Position numbers and translations under genes: made by a program
Shown: positions 1 to 11,908 of the stretch, piece by piece
Layout: every line of letters starts with the position of its first letter
How positions within the stretch are numbered: position 1 is the first letter of the stretch
The notes under the pieces: generated by a model
Told to the model about the DNA's origin: nothing
The model's input: the letters and a program-made list of their open reading frames with translations, nothing else
Database searches by the model: none
Assembly: GCF_026151205.1 (NCBI RefSeq)
Contig: NC_087082.1
Span: forward strand, 7,633,908 to 7,697,907
DNA length: 64,000 nt
Origin: Bolinopsis microptera
Lineage: Eukaryota; Ctenophora; Tentaculata; Lobata; Bolinopsidae
Reading direction: 5' to 3'

Positions 1-1569
1 TTAGCTGCTGTCCTGTATTCTCATTGTTTGTGCACGTTTAACAGTGTAACTAGACGAAGGTCCTCCAGTCAGGACATCTAATCACCTAATTAACTAATTA
101 CTCCCCTTTTTGTCTCTTGACTTGTATATACTTTGTTCCCTGTAAGTGTGGCTCTTATTGGACCCCCCCCCCCCTTATTGGACCCCCAAGCCTCCCCGAC
201 TCCTGCTCTCCCCCCGCCAGTCTCCCATGTCCTATCCTTATTATACAATTATAAACTACTTATGCAATTTTGTGGCAATTACCGGAGATTGAACGCTCCA
301 TTTTAAAGGGGACTAGTAACATGATATCATATAGTGCAGCTAACTCTCTCGTTATATAAGTCGTTAATAAGCTAATAAGAATGTTTTCAAACCATTAAAC
401 TAACCCTGCACGACCGTCCGCCTGCATTAATCTGTACGTTTAATTACCTTTAATTACCTTTAATTACTTTATCATATTGTATTATTATATGTTTTGATCT
501 TTTGTTTCCTAAATTATCTTCTAAATAATATCTCTGCTGGTTTACCATATGTAGTAGTTTAAACCTTCCCCGCCGGGTCACACGGCAGGTACCCGGGAAG
601 TATTGCTGTGTGGCGGTGAGGTGGTGGTAGTCAGTAACACTTTTAACATATGTTTAATACATCCTATATATGTGTGTCTAGTTCACGTGTTCAGTTCGGA
701 GTTCTAACTGCCATGGTAACTGAGCCTTGTTATTTACATGTTATTTCCTACTTTTTGTGCTACTTACAACTTTATTCCTCTAGTTTAATTGTATGACTAC
801 CTCCATAGTATCAGTTCACTTCAATAAATGGTAGACATAACACTGTATTATATTCTCTCATGACGTTGATTCACAATGTTTGTACAGGCTTTGGCACGGC
901 CTAGAACCAGTCCACCAACTAATTTATTAAATTTCATTAGATTGGTGAGAACGGTTGTGACTGTAAGTCACGTGACAGTTTGTAGCTGACACTTTGTCTC
1001 GTGTTATTTACCTGTTATTTACCTGCTATTTACCTGTTATTTACCTGTTGTCTCAAATTTCCCTGTTGATTGGCATACCATCCCTATCAACTGTCACTTT
1101 CAAAAGGTGACGGGCAGCGCTTAAACTCTATTTACTTATTTATTATTTATTATTTTGTTGTTAATAGTTTGTTGTTAACATTTTCTTGTTAATATGCACG
1201 TGTTTGCTGACAACACGTTTAAATGTTTTAACTTATTTCGTTAATAATAACAATAATAAGCCTGATAATTCCCAGAATATTGGCCATCTGTAATCTGTTC
1301 CACCTGAGGTTGATAATCTGAGCTTTCAACATCAATGGTGTTAAGATAAGACTGAAATTTAAAACGGACCCAATATTTAAAGTGCTGATGGTTAGATTTC
1401 GATCCATTAACGACTCCAGCAACTCCAATTATGCATCTATCTGAATGGTTTCCGAGTTAACTATCAGTTGCTACCATGTTATTAGTTATTTCGTTATTGT
1501 TACATTTAACCTCATTAATTGTTGTTATCCCCAAACTAACCCTCCCACCCTCTCTAGCTTGTTGAGATA
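1..1569. other. Upstream/intergenic region 5' of the CCCH zinc-finger gene
   Basis: AT-rich sequence without a supportable ORF. It holds a C-run near 164-174, short TTATTTACCTGT-like tandem copies at about 1007-1050, and an X-box-like 14-mer ending at 720. A pyrimidine-rich stretch ending in CTCTCTAG at 1557 looks like a 3' splice site 12 bases before the first ATG of the next gene. A 5' UTR intron or an upstream exon may therefore lie here. I could not identify that exon. Confidence 0.5.
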
Positions 1570-2470
1570 ATGTCTGGTTTAAGTAGCATGACAATGGGAA
1601 CAATGCTGAGGGACCGGTGTGGATCTACCAGCTCTGCTGAGAGCTCCTCCCTCTCCTCCCAACCCAGCAGTCCACCTGATTGCGGTGCTATGGAGGATCC
1701 AAGAAGGTTAGTTCTAAACATTTAATGTATTCTTCTTAACACGTTTTCCTCATTTACTATTGCAATATTATGAACTTTATTTCGTTCGTCTAGAAATCTA
1801 ATAATTCCGTATTTCCGTTAAGCTAACACGTCTCACTCTCAGATTGAGACAGTCCAACTCCTCTCGGTACAAGACAGAACTATGCCGCGCGTTCGAAGAG
1901 TACGGCACGTGCAAGTACGGAGAGAAGTGCCAGTTCGCGCACGGCATGGCCGAGCTCCGTTCTCTCTGCAGACATCCCAAGTACAAGACAGAACTCTGCC
2001 GGACTTTCCACACTGAGGGTTTCTGTCCGTACGGTAAGAGATGCCACTTTGTCCACACCCCTAAAGAAGAGTTAGGACAAAACGCAACCGAGATGAAGCT
2101 CTCACCCCTAGAACCGTACGCGATGCAAGGTTCAGAGTCTGTCTTCCTTCCTGAAAACTTCTCCCCTATATCCCACCTTCCCTCTCCCCCTGCCCCCCGT
2201 ATTGACTACTACGACCCCCTCAAGCGGTCCAACCAGCTCATGTTCCAGCAGCAGGACTATATGGCCCAGCAGATGCCCTACCGTAACCTTGGTAACGAGC
2301 TAAAGAGATGGTCTAGTCAGCAAGCTACCCCCAACTACAACAGAAGAACTGCAGCAGCCCAGATCCCTCCCCCTGTCTCCGACTGGCAGACAGCTCAAGC
2401 TCTAAGGAACGTGTTGAACTTGACGAAAAATAGCCGACTCCCCGTCTTCAGCGGTCTAGGGACGGCCTAA
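1570..2470 (+). CDS. ZFP36: Tristetraprolin-family tandem CCCH zinc-finger protein, 2 exons
   Basis: This encodes a TTP/ZFP36-type RNA-binding protein. The family binds AU-rich elements in mRNA 3' UTRs and recruits CCR4-NOT for deadenylation and decay. Exon 1 is 1570-1706 (donor GTTAGT) and exon 2 is 1843-2470 (acceptor CTCTCAG); they join in frame to 254 aa. Two C-X8-C-X5-C-X3-H fingers are visible, with Cys/His at about residues 60, 69, 75, 79 and 98, 107, 113, 117. Each is preceded by the family's YKTELC lead-in, and the linker keeps [15 protein letters not shown]. The N-terminus is Ser-rich. The C-terminus carries RLPVF at about residues 244-248, resembling the CNOT1-binding peptide of vertebrate TTP. 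The ATG has an in-frame TAG just upstream, but that TAG belongs to an acceptor-like CTCTCTAG, so coding could begin in an earlier exon. An ATTAAA at about 2965 is a possible poly(A) signal. Confidence 0.93.
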
Positions 2471-4267
2471 AGTTGAAATGAAGGTGCCGCCTCTCTCGGC
2501 ACATGTGCTCCTGTGTTGTCATGACAATGCGGTTTGGTTGGTGTTTATTCTTCGGTTTTAAAGGTAATTCCTCTAATTTATTCATAAACTACCTCCGTCA
2601 GGTAATTTGGATTTTGTTTTGTTTTGATTGCATTACTCTTATATATGGTTTTTTTCAAACAGACAATTAATTTAATTTAATTTAAATCTCTTTTATCTTT
2701 AACAAAGGCAATAGTACTGACTTTTGTGGTGAAAGTTTCCCGTGCCTATTACCGACAATTTAATTTATTTGAACCCTGCTCCTTATCCAGATTCCCTGTT
2801 TTGAATCAGATTTTCTCGACGCGGATTTGAGAACAACAATTTGAAATTGACCTTTTCCAAGACCGATATAACCCCAAAGTTCGAACTTTTAGCCACAAAT
2901 GCCAGTTCCAATTGCCTTGTTTGGATATAATGTAAATACGATCGGTATAATGTTTTTGTAAATTATTAAATCTTACAGCAACTTTCCATGCTCCTTGTTT
3001 TTATGCTAAGTTATTCCGCTTTGCACGTGCATGCACGGATTTCTGCACGCGAGTGAGACTGTAACCATGGCAATGGCCATGGTAACAACTTCACTACGGG
3101 GAAAAGTCCGCGCCAGTTAAACGTGTAAATTATCTCAAAATTTGTATATTGTGCCAACCCTGCAACATTTATTTTTAACATATAATCACAATTACTCACC
3201 CTTAATATCCGACCAAAGGTAGCGAGCCATGATTGCAATGTTTTAGAATTGTTACATTTTTGTAGAGTGTGTAATTGTATTGTTCTGTAACCTGGGTAAC
3301 CTTGGTAACCTTGTTCTGTAACCTTGGGAACATCGTACTTGTTACTGAGACACTTTGTATATATTCTTAGATTTGTGGGTAGATTTACACTTTGTAACAA
3401 CGGGCCATTGAAAATGACGGCTATTGTCGGTTTTCTGGCGATATGCGTAGTTTTCAGTGACCAATAACTAAACAGCAGTATTACTTTTGACTTGTTTGAC
3501 CAGTCCCTTTAAGTTTTCCCTTACTCGTAAATGGATAATCAATGCGAATAATAATGAATATGTGCATGTGGAATATTTATCAAGTTTGTTTGGTATGCAG
3601 CAGCTGTCCCAGGGCAATAGCTTAATGAAGATAGCAGGTGCATTATATCTCAAAGATATCGGATTGTTCTTATCATTTTGTATTTGTATTTAGCCGCAAA
3701 CTCCCTTTTAATTTAGTTGCCAAAAGTGACGGGTATTAGAAGGATTTGCGGCGAAAGATAAAGAATAGGTTATTATAAATATGATGGCATGTCGAGTTTT
3801 ATACCAAGTATTACTAGCTTTGTTATTAAATATCATTATTATTATCATTACTATTATTGTAATTTTTCAAGGGCAGAACAAATTTTGATTTACGAGAAAT
3901 TGGGCAGAGAAATTTAGTTGTTCTTTCTTAACTTATTTTTTGTCTCTATCTAATGATAATCCTAACACCCATGTTTAGTAGTGGTTTTTAGTCTCTAAAT
4001 AATAAGTTCCCTCCTATATTATAGATTGGCCTGTAAGATGTGGAAAATTTAGATTGTTAATAGCAATTAATTCGTCGATCAATGAACTGATAATTCTTTG
4101 TGGCATGCCCTTATAAGGGTATCACGTGATAATTCTTTGGCGTGTGTTGTGTAATTATGCTCTGAAATAAGCTCTCAATGATTTTAATATCAATGTACAT
4201 ATGCTTAATGCTTATATTTAAATTATTAGATATCTCAATAGTATGGAAAACATGCAAGTTTGGGAAC
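2471..4267. other. 3' UTR and intergenic sequence
   Basis: The first part is the likely 3' UTR of the zinc-finger gene. I saw no TTATTTATT nonamer within 500 bases of the stop. GTAACC-NN-GGTAAC type palindromes occur at 3061-3074, 3287-3300 and 3296-3309. The short ORFs here have no coding character. Confidence 0.5.
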
Positions 4268-4789
4268 GTTGCCTTGGCAACAACCCCGTGGTTCAGTGTT
4301 TTTTTTTTCAATTTTTATAGTGAAATTCTTTGGATAATTGGAAATAAGACGTGTTTTATTAAGATCACTGGAGATGTTATTGGGGTTGTCACGTTAGAAT
4401 GTGGTTGTCAGGGTAACGCTGTAATGGTTGTCATGGCAATATTAGACATTGTTTTCGTCTAGTACTCTTCATCGCTCTGAATTTTCTGAGCATTTCTTGC
4501 GACAAAATATTGCTTTCACCGGCCCGAACATGACTTAGCTCGGTCATCGCTCGATTCTAAAAATAGCTCAATGTTTACAATGTAGCACTGTGCTGGCCCA
4601 GTGAAATGTCCGGTTAGCTGTCACGTGACTAACTTCTTGCCACGTGACACTATCCGGTATTTCCTGATCCAAGAGAGTACGACTAAACGAGATGCTTGGC
4701 AACGCACGTGACATCTCGTCGCGCTCTCTCATTGGCTGCCGGGAAATCACGTGACGGCGCAGCTCGTCCTCGTTGGTTACCTTGGTAAC
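4268..4789. promoter_or_regulatory. Cluster of RFX X-box-like palindromes
   Basis: Matches to the RFX X-box pattern GTNRCC-N2-GGYAAC occur at 4268-4281 (GTTGCCTTGGCAAC), 4404-4417 (GTTGTCAGGGTAAC), 4427-4440 (GTTGTCATGGCAAT) and 4776-4789 (GTTACCTTGGTAAC). A further perfect palindrome is at 6214-6227. RFX factors bind such sites in animals, often at ciliary genes. The motif matches are seen directly; function is inferred. Confidence 0.45.
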
Positions 4790-4981
4790 GCACGTGGCAC
4801 AAGCTCAATATAAATTGATCAGGAAGATTATTGGAGTGCAGTGCACATAAACCCTGGGCATTGTATACGTGGTGTTTCCTGCCTGCCTGCAAACTGAACC
4901 AGCACACACAGAGCGCGGCGGATGCATCCTGTCGTCACATGACAACCAAATAAATCACATGACAACCAAATATACCACGTG
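4620..4981. promoter_or_regulatory. Dense E-box (CACGTG/CACATG) cluster with TATA-like site
   Basis: Eight E-boxes lie within 360 bp. CACGTG starts at 4622 (within GTCACGTGAC), 4641, 4705, 4748, 4791 and 4976; CACATG starts at 4936 and 4956. The last three sit in a 20-bp tandem unit. A TATAAATT lies near 4809 and an RFX-like palindrome at 4776-4789. This looks like a promoter or enhancer for bHLH-ZIP factors (USF/MITF/TFE type), but no ORF of convincing coding character follows it. Confidence 0.4.
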
Positions 4982-7096
4982 ACAACCCAATAACACCGTG
5001 AACTTAGTGATGTACTTCTCCTAAAATGTAGATCAGGTTTGAGAGGTTTGTGTTTTATACTACGGTGATCTGTGTAATCCCGGTTGGAATATGTTTCTGC
5101 GCCTGCTGGCTTATGCTTACTACCACGTGTATTAAAGCGGAACTAAGGGTGAAACCCACATGCTTACTAGTGTATTGGCCAGCAGTGCTGTGTAGCATAT
5201 ATCTGGGCTCGTGATTTTCTTTTTCTACTTGAGTTTTGCGGGGCATTACTCCTGAATCTTGTAGGTGTTTTTAAACTAAACAATTACAATTACAACTTCC
5301 CAATTTGTGTATCACTGTCATGTCAAGTGATTGTGGGCCGTTGAAGTTTTTTGGGTGGAAAAACCATCACTTCAAATCGGTATTGAATATATAGATAATA
5401 TGGTTTTTAAGTTGGAACATATTGGAATGCTACCTGCAGACCGGATAAATGAATACCGTTGTTAAGAAGAGAGATGATGAAGAAGAGTGTGTTAGAAAGA
5501 TGATTTTGTAGATACCAACCACGTACATTCTGCCACTATTGCTCTCCACTACTGGCCTTTAAAGTTTAGTGGGACATGAATACAACTGTCATCGTAATAA
5601 TTGTCTGTTTTTCTAAAAATATTAACAACTCGACATTTCATCGAGTTGGTATTGGAGGAGGCAAATTGCCTAAACTCTGCCACTTAAACCATCGGAATTT
5701 TTATAGTTGTTATTTATTTTCCAAATTGGCTCCTGCTTGGGCTAAGTAGAAGGATAAATACGAGATTGACGTAAAACAAGCAAAACCCTCCCTTATTGAG
5801 AGCAATAGCGGCAGTATTGGTAAAGTAGACTACGATAGCAGTGTACTGTTTGTAATGGTAGTGTGACATGCCCATATATGGGTGTCCCGTGATGGTAGTG
5901 TGTCTGTGTATTTCCATCACCCGACCAGTGATCCTATCCCAGATCTAGTTATCTTGAGTTTTAGCTGTCCTTCTGCAACAACTTAGCCGAGAAGTACTCT
6001 TAAAATTCAAGATTAATGCGGCTTATAAACTGTCAACATCCCGTTTATTTGAGGATATTACTGAATATCAACAAAATCATTGAAATGGTTGACGACAAGT
6101 CATTTAAATATGGCTATTATCCCAAAATTAACAATCAAAATCATTTAAAACTGTGTCTGGAATATCTTGACAGAGCACAGTTATCGCATCAAGTGATAGG
6201 TACTCTAGGTACCGTTACCATGGTAACATAGGTACTCTAGGTACCGTTACCATAGGTACACTGGTCGGGTGACAAATAGGTTACAACTTAGAAGATAGGA
6301 GGGTGTCTATATAAAACTTTACTCTAGTTTCTGTGGTAAAGGGGGATCCCTCGAGCCAGTAGAATGATTGGTCTATAAATAGAACATGTTACATTTGTGA
6401 TTAAGTTAAAGAGTATTTTAATATTTGATGTTTAATAACCGAGTTTTAATTCGTCTCGAAGGAATGTTAGGTATTAAAATGGGAGCAAGGTGCTCAGGAA
6501 AAAAGTTAAACGAAGAATTTTTATAAAAATAGCTTCTCTAATCTAACAAAATAAAACATTCAATTAATGGTAAATATTTGTCCATAATTCCTATAAATTC
6601 CTATTCCTGTAAAAATGCTGCTGTGAATAATTAAACATGCAAACCTAAACATCTAATTACATACGTGCTACATACAAGATTACATACACTGTATATTGAC
6701 ATTCGATCAATCACCACATAACAAATCATAGAATTAATCAGATTTAGAAAAATTATAAAGATTTTCGTGTCTGTAGCTAGAATTGATATCACCGGTAAAA
6801 ATAGATCATATTGAAAAATAGGTAAGGTCACGGAAATGCAATAGCTGAAATATTATATAAATTAAAGGCGCTATAAATACCATCTCTAAAACTATATATT
6901 AAAAATTAGAATTACATTTCAACAGGTCACTCTTCTATAATGGCTGTAATAAAAAACTACTACTATTAAACGTGATACTGCCACGCTGTGGACGTGACAA
7001 AGGATTGGCTGGTAATCTTGTTTTGACAAGTGACAGACACTTTCGCTTTCGGTTACCAGCCTCTGCTAATAATAATACGCTAATCACTGTCATGAG
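4982..7096. other. Intergenic AT-rich sequence
   Basis: No supportable gene. It holds a candidate terminal inverted repeat pair at 5917-5930 and 6259-6272 (listed separately) and a local 30-bp duplication at about 6198-6258 that repeats GGTACTCTAGGTACCGTTAC. Confidence 0.5.
5917..6272. mobile_element. Candidate small inverted-repeat element
   Basis: TCACCCGACCAGTG at 5917-5930 is the exact reverse complement of 6259-6272, and a CCTAT follows on both sides. The 356-bp span could be a MITE. No clear target-site duplication is visible and nothing inside is coding. Confidence 0.3.
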
Positions 7097-7240
7097 CAGT
7101 GGTCGACCGGGGCCCCGGGCAAAATCACAACCCCCGGCCAAAATTTGGAAAATCGCCGGGGGTAAACCCCGGCCCGGGCAATAAATTTAACCCCGGCCCC
7201 GGCCAAAAACCATGCATTTGCCGGGGGCACAGCCGGGGAT
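7097..7240. mobile_element. Probable hAT transposon end with GC-rich subterminal repeats
   Basis: CAGTGGTCGACCGGGG opens a GC-rich block of CCCCGG/CCGGGG motifs to about 7236, in strong contrast to the AT-rich flanks. This resembles the ends of the three hAT elements elsewhere in the window. No matching inverted end was found, so it may be a truncated copy. Confidence 0.35.
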
Positions 7241-7469
7241 TTCATGAATGATTTTGGCACATTTTTGAAAAAAATCAAACACAATTTAATGGTAATTATG
7301 AGATTTCAAAGTTGAAAAATTTACTGTCTACGTTGAGTACGTTTAAATATAGAAAATACAACATACGGCTTAAATTAGACTACGGCTAGTAACATAAAAA
7401 CCGTGGTTCTTCCTCAGTATGATCAGACTTTTCAATTAATCGTCTCCGAGAAATTTGCGATAAAACATA

Positions 7470-8447
7470 CAGGGTGAGTTGAAAATAGTGTGTGGAAAGT
7501 AAAAATCGATCATTTTTTTTATGAAGGAGCAAATTTTTAAAGGTGAATTGCTATCAGTTCATTAACTTTACATATTTCATTATTGCCTCTCATTTGATTC
7601 TAACTCATAATTTGGTTGATTTATGGCAGTTTTCCAAAAAATCTTAAATTTGTCCTAATGGGGTTCTCAAATCGTGTGCCCTGAAAATCGAGTCTAAAAA
7701 TCTATATTCTCCTACATTTTTTAAGCAATCACCCTGAAACTTTCAGGATATGTTCTAGGGATCATTTAAAAGAGATGAGCCAGACAAAATTTTGAGATAG
7801 GCTTTTTAAAAAATTTTATTCGATTTTGAAAATCGTGGACCTCAAAAAATCATCAAAAAACGTGGTCCAAGATTTTCAAAATCGAATAAAATTTTTTTAA
7901 AAGGCCTATGTCAAAATTCTGTCTGGCTCATCTCTTCTAAATGATCCTTAGAACATATACTGAAAGTTTCAGGGTGATTGCTCAAAAAATGTAGGAGAAA
8001 ATAGATTTTTAGACTCGATTTTCAGGGCACGCGATCAAAAATCGCTCGCGCAATACAATTACCACACACGCGCTGACCTTTGACCGGCAATAATTTCGGC
8101 TAGGAACGATATTTTTCCACGGCATCAAAAGCATCTGATAGATATTACTCCCCTCTATCAGAAACAACTAACTAAAATGTCGATTTTGAGAAAATTTCCA
8201 TGAAGACCCCCCTGCCCCCATAATACAGTCAAGTCGGCTATAGACAATTCTCTTACACGTTATCAATATGTCCTAGCTAATAAAGGACGATGGGTTGAGC
8301 AAATTATTAATTATTAAGTATTTTAATTGTATTATTATAAAAAGTATATATTTTCATTACCTAAATATGCAAAAATTAAGTGGAAATTTCATTTGTCAAA
8401 AAAATTAGAGCCATTTACTTTCCACACACTATTTTCAACTCACCCTG
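7470..8447. mobile_element. Foldback Tc1/mariner-type MITE, TA target-site duplication
   Basis: The element begins CAGGGTGAGTTGAAAATAGT and ends with its reverse complement, flanked by TA at 7468-7469 and 8448-8449. Much of the element is one long inverted repeat: arms around 7700-7840 mirror 7860-8030 with few mismatches, around a short loop near 7845. No transposase ORF is present, so it is non-autonomous. TA duplication and CAGGG termini fit the IS630/Tc1/mariner superfamily. Confidence 0.8.
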
Positions 8448-8890
8448 TACGTAGAAACTAGAAAGTAAAAATACTGCACTGCAGCTAAAACTACGGCTCA
8501 ACGTAAACTATAACAGAGCCTAACATTTATGGTAAATTTTTGTGAACCGAGCCATATTTGGATGACGGATGTGGGATTACTTTCAAATCCCGAGGTCCAG
8601 ATAAAGTAGCAGCTGAGGGTTATCCTCAGTTCCGAGTTGAGTCAAAAAATTTTAATTCAATTTAGCGCGCTTTAGTAGATATAATTATATATAATTATTA
8701 ACAAAACCCACAAAAAACTGTTCAAATCTGTGAAATTAAACATGGCGAAAGGCCTTCCTAAAATACGGAATCACAACGTGTCAACTCTTCTGATATTCAA
8801 ACAGTAATACATAATTCAAGTGTAATTAAAAAGTTTCAACGAAGTAATACGTTTCTTTACAATAATTTTGCTGTTACAATCCCGGTTTCC
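8448..8890. other. 3' flank of PYROXD2
   Basis: AT-rich sequence downstream of the PYROXD2 stop codon on the minus strand. I see no canonical AATAAA close to the stop and no other gene. Confidence 0.4.
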
Positions 8891-11800
8891 TTATTTGCGC
8901 CTGTTTTGAAGGACAACCTTAGAGCAGTTCCTACCTGGAGCCCCAAGTACACCGCCACCTGAAGTACAGACATTATTAGACTGATATTTAGAACTAAATT
9001 GTTACATTAATAACTGATTACTGAACAAACAAATTGAAACCTCAAAATCTCGCTGAATAAGATATTAGCTCGGGTGCTTGGAGTTATCATACACAAAGAG
9101 AGAACCCCACCTGGATGAGTGCTCGCACCGCAGAGGTAGAGACCGTTTACTGGTGTAGTGTAGGCTGGGGTCAGGTAGGTGGGTCTCTGGGTGAACAGCT
9201 GGTCTAGCCCCATAGAGCCCTGGTATATGTTACCTGCAGGAGTGTAGTTAGAATCATGGCAATTTTTGGGGTTTGAATTGTTGAAGTTGGACATGTAACA
9301 ACTTGTTACAAATTCAAGGATCATTTGTTGATTTGTTGGCGGCAGCGAGATGCATGCTCGGCTCCTTGATCTTGCGCTGACATGTTCTCTAGCTGATTCT
9401 CATGGCATGCTATGGATTGTTGCACTTCACAAATAATTGATCTGGTGCCGTCAAAAGGCAAAATTTCCGAGGCCCTTGAAGTTTCGGATCAAAGTAGCCA
9501 ATATGTCAACTGTGAACACCAGAACACAAGTTACACACAAAAGTTGCATGCAATTTGAGTTTAAGCATAAAAATTCAAATGTATAGCTCTGCTTTGGCCG
9601 CACACGAACTCCTGCATTTCTGTTACCATGTTACCGGGCGATGTCACTATGCTAGCCCTCTTGCCTAATGCCTAAGAGCTACCTAGGAGCTGCCTATACT
9701 AGTGTCTAGTTAGTATTTAGTTAGTGTCTAGTTAGTATTTAGTTACCTCCGGTTAGTCCGAATATGCGCTCCAGATCAGGAGGGGCCAAAGCGTCGTACC
9801 CCACCACACTGTCTGAGAAACCGGGCGCGTACTCGTCTACTTGTGAGAACACTGAGGGGGTTAAAGGGCGGTTATTAGCTCTATAGCCATACTAGGAGGA
9901 TTACTGGGTTACAGGGTGGTTTCAATCCTAGTCTCTTAACAACAATTCGGATGTATCCGATTTTTATAGATTTTGTAGTAATAACAATTAGACGAGTAGA
10001 AGGCGCAGGTTTTTACCTTTCTTTACGAAGTTGTCTTTCCTCTCTTCGGTCCATTCTCCTTCAGCAGGAGAGAAGGGGACGTATTGGATGAAGAAGCTGG
10101 CAACGTGGTGCCCCTCAGGGGCCAGAGTTGGGTCTACTGAGGACGGTATCGTCATCTCCAGAATAGGTCTGTTGAGGGATATAAATCAGTGGTTTTTAGT
10201 TGTGGGTGATAAAAGTGTTATTGTTGGCTCTTTTAACCGGTCACTAGGTTACTAACCGGTCACTAGGTAACTAACCGGTCACTAGGTTACTAACCGGTCA
10301 CTAGGTAACTAACCGGTCACTAGGTAACTAACCGGTCACTAGGTAACTAACCGGTCACTAGGTAACTAACCGGTCACTGGGTAACTAACCGGTCACTAGG
10401 TAACCAACCGGTCACTAGGTAACCAACCGGTCACTAGGTAACCAACCGGTCACTAGGTAACTTACCGGTCACTAGGTAAGCCCTGGCAAGCGTCAGAGAA
10501 GGCCCTATCCACCATGCCAGTAGTTTCTGAGTTGAGATGTATAGTTCCCTGATGTTGAGGACCGGCCGTCTCACCAGGGCCGTTAGCGTGGCCTCTAAAT
10601 GTGGGGATCTTGTCCATCGCAACTGAGCGGGGTTATTGTTGTATTAGAGTTATATATTTAACCTTTTAATCTTCAAATACTGCGAGTTTCTCTGCGGTTA
10701 CTGACTGGTAGCCCCATAGTATGACTCGATTACAAATTTGTCAGATTTCGTCTGCATAAAGGAAGTGAAGCCGTAAAATGAAATACTTCGCATACTATTA
10801 CAATTGTCTTACAATGTCTCACCATTAAGTTTGAAGACTGGTGAGGTGTAATCAATGGTCTTGATATGGGACATGTATTCCTTTGGAAGGAGGCTCGAGT
10901 CGAGAATATCCTGGAACGTCACCTGGAAGATATTTTTCTTAAGTTCTACTGAATCTCAACATGAGGACAAGCACAAGTTGTGAGACGCTAAAATAACCCA
11001 CAATAGTTCTGTTACCCACAATAGTTCTGTTACTGAATTACGGCAACATACGGCGTTTAAAATATGTGGTTAATCTATATTTTAAAACAAGAATCCTACC
11101 TTTGGTGTCGCGTTTGAAAGAACGATGTTACTCTCAATAACTGTACCATCGTGCAGAGTAACACCACACACTTTGTTATCGTTAACATTTATCTGTTCAA
11201 CTCCCTGTCAACAGAATCAATTTTAAGACCTTAAACGTCTACAAAATGTCAAATACGCTGGCAATGTGTGGCGTATGGATAGAATAAGCTGATGGAATTA
11301 AGTGCGCGTAACGCGCAGATTGTTGTTGCAAGTACAAAACGGGACTTTTTCATTATGAAATTGTCACCGCGCTCGCGTGCATATAAGAATATCGAGTGGT
11401 ACCGATTTTCAGAATCAAGGTATCAAGGAAATCTATTATTAGTGTAATTTAATTATTAAGTGTGCACAATTTCTCGTTACAATTAACTAACTGCATCAGT
11501 CTTGATGGTAGCGCCTGCCTCCAGAGCTGATCTAGCGATAGCATTAGACACATTACCCATGCCGCCCTCCACGTAGCCCCACGCTCCCTCCCTCTCCCCA
11601 ATACCTCCCATCACGTGATGTAGCAGCACGTACGAGCTGCCCAGGGTCGAGGGTCCGTGCCATGCACCTGGTCAGGGGGAGGGTTTTAAATATTACATCG
11701 GGGGGACGATATGGTTAATGTTTAGTTATTTACTGTTTCATTATCTGTTGTAGAGTAAAACCGTAACAATATGATGACTTACCTATAACTGAGTCGGTAG

Positions 11801-11908
11801 CGAGGGTGGCCCGCAAAGGTTCACTTTCAAACCACCTGTCCAGTATTTTAGTGGCTGGTGAAGTCAACAGGTCTAAAAACTCGTGCAGATCCGGTAGCAG
11901 CCCCCTTG
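8891..11908 (-). CDS. PYROXD2: PYROXD2 exons 7-15 (central and C-terminal part)
   Basis: Nine closely spaced exons carry the family signatures in order: [18 protein letters not shown] (exon 7), [10 protein letters not shown] and [11 protein letters not shown] (exon 8), VLSNATPK (exon 9), VTF and SPVFKLN (exon 10), IHLN (exon 11), [13 protein letters not shown] (exon 12), [11 protein letters not shown] and [10 protein letters not shown] (exon 13), SMGLDQL and [11 protein letters not shown] (exon 14), and [11 protein letters not shown] (exon 15). Introns here are 100-400 bp. Minisatellites abut the exon 7 acceptor and the exon 11 donor. Confidence 0.93.

Noticed and set aside
9007-9324. Single-exon ORF of 105 codons on the minus strand
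   Set aside because: Only 9111-9233 is coding (PYROXD2 exon 14); the rest reads into introns on both sides.
10031-10255. 74-codon ORF on the + strand
   Set aside because: It is the antisense shadow of PYROXD2 exon 12 and part of the 19-bp array.
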